Origin: Epichloe hybrida
Taxonomy: Eukaryota > Ascomycota > Sordariomycetes > Hypocreales > Clavicipitaceae
Assembly (NCBI GenBank): GCA_019022495.1
Contig: JAFEKR010000007.1
Coordinates: forward strand, 62,001 to 126,000
DNA length: 64,000 bases
Reading direction: 5' to 3'
This document shows positions 61,255 through 64,000 of the stretch, piece by piece. The notes below the pieces were generated by a model. That model was given only the letters and a program-made list of their open reading frames with translations, ran no database searches and was not told the origin of the DNA. Position 1 is the stretch's first letter; every line of letters begins with the position of its first letter. Made by a program: the position numbers and the translations under genes.

Positions 61255-61658
61255 CAGAGTATTGTAAACAATTACATCGTGTAATTGTTTGTTTTTCTTA
61301 AAGAATTAATATCTAGCTTATAATTAAAGATATTATACTAATAATCACGTAATCTTATAGAGTAAAAATCGAAGTAAAGTATAATATATAAAAGTGGGTC
61401 TAAAAGTGGGTCGTACGTCTGTAATTACAAATACTAAAAATAATTACATTTTAGCACTAAAAATAAGTACAAAAGTTATGTTTCTACTTTATAGCTTAAT
61501 AATCCACTTTCAGACCCACTTTTATATATAGTATTTTTCTTTGAATTTTACTCTATAAGATTATATAATTATTAGGATAATATCTTTAATCATAAGTTAG
61601 ATATAAAAATAAAGAAAACAATTACAAAACAATTACATTACACAAGTACAATTGCCTG
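61255..61658. mobile_element. Element F: 404-bp foldback hAT-like MITE
   Basis: The 8-bp TSD ATCGTGGC is at 61247-61254 and 61659-61666. Ends are CAGAGTATTGT and ACAATTGCCTG. The two halves are inverted copies for well over 100 bases (for example TAATCTTATAGAGTAAAA in the left arm and TTTTACTCTATAAGATTA in the right), so the strand can fold into a long hairpin. It shares AGTGGGTCTAAAAGTGGGTC with element E. Not coding. Confidence 0.9.
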
Positions 61659-63140
61659 ATCGTGGCCAAAGACCGGACTAAATTATGAGTCCGGCGCGAT
61701 GCACGCGACATAATTAGCTGCATTAATTCACTACCCTCTCTTTTACCTCACATACGGATTTCGCTTACTTTTCTAGTATCTAGACTTTCCCTCTCTTCTC
61801 CTTCTTTCCTAGCTAGCTATCTAACTATTATTAACTTTAATATTACAGGATTAACTTACTTACGCAGGCACCTTAGTGTAACTAACACTAATTAGTAGTT
61901 AACTTTATAACTATAGATAAGCTAGGTATTACAAGAAGAGACATTTCTATAAACACCACTGCTACTACCCCTTATTATACTATAATAGTTATTACGGTAG
62001 AGAGGCATAACTACATAAGTATGCTAAAGGAAGAGACTAGAATCCTAGTTATAGGCTTATTAGGCTTCTAAGGAATTAATCTATTAACCCTTAGGCTAAG
62101 GGATATAACTTTGTTATATCTATCCGGGATATTATTATTAATTATTGATTTTATTGTCTATTATAAGAAAACTAACTAACTAACTAAATCTATTGCCGCA
62201 AGGCATTTATTTCAAACCTAATATTAAATAACCTTAGCTAAGCTAGCTAACACACTTATAAATTCCCTTTAACACATCACCTTCTAATAGGCCTTTAATC
62301 TCTCCCTATAAGTATTCACTACTTATTTCTTACCCCCTTTACTCTTAGTGCTATTTGCCCTATACTTATTAGTAAGAAAAAGAGAGATTACCTCCTTCCC
62401 TTCTTTTCATAAAAAACAAGAAGTAGTAATTCCTATTATTCCCTTATTGCTTTTCTTATTATTTTCTAGTTACTTTTAGTACTTCTATTACTTTATTTAT
62501 CCTTATTAATCTATTCTTATTACTACTTTTACTGCTTTTTCTTCTGTTTTCCTGTTTTTATAATCTTCTAATTTCATTAAAGTAATAATGCGTCTTAAGT
62601 GTAAAAGAAGACCTTTGTAATAGTAATAGGCAAATATAGGAGCTTAATTAGTAGTAAATAATAATAACTTAATAACATTCCTTTTATAGTTAAAGATAGT
62701 AAAGGATTCTAGACCTTCCATAAGAGGAAGGGCTACTAGTAATAGCAAGGCTCTAATTATCACCCCTAAGAGACCCTAAAAGTATAAGTTACCCTTATAT
62801 CTTTAATAGCTTACTTATAACTTCTCCTATGATTAGAAAGAATCTATTAAGCTAGATCTAGAGACTACTATATAGCTTAAGCTTAATAACTAGATTATAA
62901 GATTTATTAACCTTAGTAAGTATTAAGGTTAGAGAGATAATAACCTATAGGAATTATTCTAAGAAAACTTTAAAGGCTAGTCTAAAGATACCTTTAAAAG
63001 GGCTATAAAGGAAGTTATTAGAGAATTACATAATTCTCTACGAGATTATAGCGTTCTTATTAAGCAAGGCCTAGGATATTTAATCCTAGTATCCCCTAAA
63101 GAAGTGCTTTATTAAACTTTAATACCACTTTAGTTACAGG

Positions 63141-64000
63141 CAGAGCATTGCAATACAATACATTACACAATACAATACATCCAAAATTTTACAATACAAT
63201 ACAATACATGTATTATTTGTATTGTTTTGTATTTTTTTTTAGTTTTAAGTAAATTCCTTAATTATAAGGTATATATAGTTAATATAATAGCTTATAATAG
63301 CTTATAATAGCTTATATATATATATTACTTCTATTACTTATATAACTTAAAATATTATTAGTGTTAAAGTTTAATTAAAAATAAATAAGTAATAAATTAA
63401 TATAATATAAATATAAGTATTTATAAGTAAATTACTATAGAAAAAGCTAGACTTATTAATTATTTAGTATTTAAAGGTTTTTTAAAATATTAATAAAATA
63501 AAATTCCTTTCTTTTTTATGTTTTTAATATTATACTATTTATAATTTTATACTAATAGAAAGTAAGTCCTAATATAACTATAAGACTTACTTTAGTATAT
63601 TTCTCTCTTTTTAACTAAAATTACATAACTAAGTAAAGAGATTATTATGTTTATAGTATAACTAATAGGACCCACTTTTAGACCCACTTTTATATATCCT
63701 CCTCTTCTTAGCTAAAGTTATATAACTATAAAAAGGGATTATACTTAGTTTTTAGTGTTTAACAAGACCCACTTTTAGACCCACTTTAAGAAACACTATA
63801 TAACTAAGTAAGTAAGCTAAAAGTAGTATAAATAATTAAACTTACTTTTAAAGCTTATTTATTTATTTACTTAATATTAAAAAAATAGTATATATATTAT
63901 GATTATTCTTTATATAATATTTTAACTTTTCTTTATAAGCTTTTCCTAGGTTTTTTCCTTTTCTTTTAGTTTAAAAAAGGTTCAAAGCTAATATAATTTA
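63141..64000. mobile_element. Second copy of hAT element E, inverted and cut by the window edge
   Basis: Starts CAGAGCATTGCAATACAATA and is the reverse complement of the right part of element E. It lacks E's 97-bp duplication. The far end and TSD lie outside the window. Confidence 0.88.

Larger units (their letters stand above)
61217..64000 (+). mobile_element. Element H: presumptive LTR retrotransposon, left end only
   Basis: The homology break in B2 coincides with TGTTAATTCC, the expected start of an LTR. Downstream is moderately mutated DNA with a GC-richer patch (61659-61860) and, at about 62580-63130, a reading with scattered TAG/TAA that ends in YSVLIKQGLGYLILVSPKEV. I do not recognise the domain. 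The other LTR is not in the window, so TSD and family cannot be tested. It is interrupted by F and by the second E copy. Confidence 0.4.

Noticed and set aside
23500..64000. AT-rich half as mitochondrial DNA or a bacterial insert
   Set aside because: CpA/TpG depletion, LTRs with TSDs and fungal retroelement motifs explain the composition as RIP.

Overview
This window comes from a filamentous ascomycete nuclear genome, most likely Sordariomycetes and probably Hypocreales. The evidence is short GT..AG introns of 65-127 bases, a dual zinc-finger regulator, an M43 metalloprotease like those of insect-associated fungi, scattered copies of the palindrome TACGGAGTA, and a sharp split between a balanced gene-bearing half and an AT-rich half. 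In the AT-rich half CpA and TpG are almost absent and TpA is in large excess. That is the mark of repeat-induced point mutation (RIP).

Left half (1 to about 23.43 kb), sparse genes: a secreted M43 zinc metalloprotease running off the left edge (minus); a decayed copy of a conserved fungal membrane protein (1792-2683); a three-exon protein N-terminal methyltransferase of the NTM1/Tae1 family (5414-6345); a three-exon transcription factor with a C2HC finger followed by a Zn2Cys6 cluster (7091-8264, minus); nearly 10 kb with no supportable gene but many simple repeats; the TFIIIB subunit BRF1 (18112-20397, minus); a two-exon DUF1349 protein (20948-21638, plus); and, tail to tail with it, a flavin monooxygenase of the Baeyer-Villiger/EthA type (21784-23328, minus). 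BRF1 and the DUF1349 gene are divergent across about 550 bases. No obvious gene cluster or operon-like logic links these genes.

Right half (about 23.43 to 64 kb), nested transposons. Boundaries can be read from target-site duplications (TSDs). Stack 1: a TIR element with a 10-bp TSD (M1, 23442-47425) holds a second TIR element (M2). M2 is split in its right TIR by Copia element A (TSD TCTAA). A is interrupted by a Tad-like LINE (15-bp TSD) and, inside its right LTR, by Copia element B (TSD CTCTT). B is interrupted by Copia element C (TSD AAGAG). About 0.9 kb of unmutated DNA follows. Stack 2 (48328 to the right edge): a second B copy (B2) is interrupted by Gypsy element D (TSD ATTAA), which holds a hAT-like element E (8-bp TSD TATTTAGC). 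B2 is broken again by a presumptive LTR element H, which contains a foldback hAT MITE F (8-bp TSD ATCGTGGC) and the start of an inverted second E copy.

A, B and D are on the minus strand; C and the LINE are on the plus strand. Apart from C, all coding remnants are riddled with TAA/TAG from C-to-T and G-to-A changes, and reverse-transcriptase catalytic aspartates have become asparagine in A, D and the LINE. C is the least mutated and probably the youngest large insertion. Nothing here looks like a new autonomous system. The most informative content is the fully resolvable insertion chronology, the RIP edges, the hairpin hAT MITE and the monooxygenase with an altered fingerprint residue.
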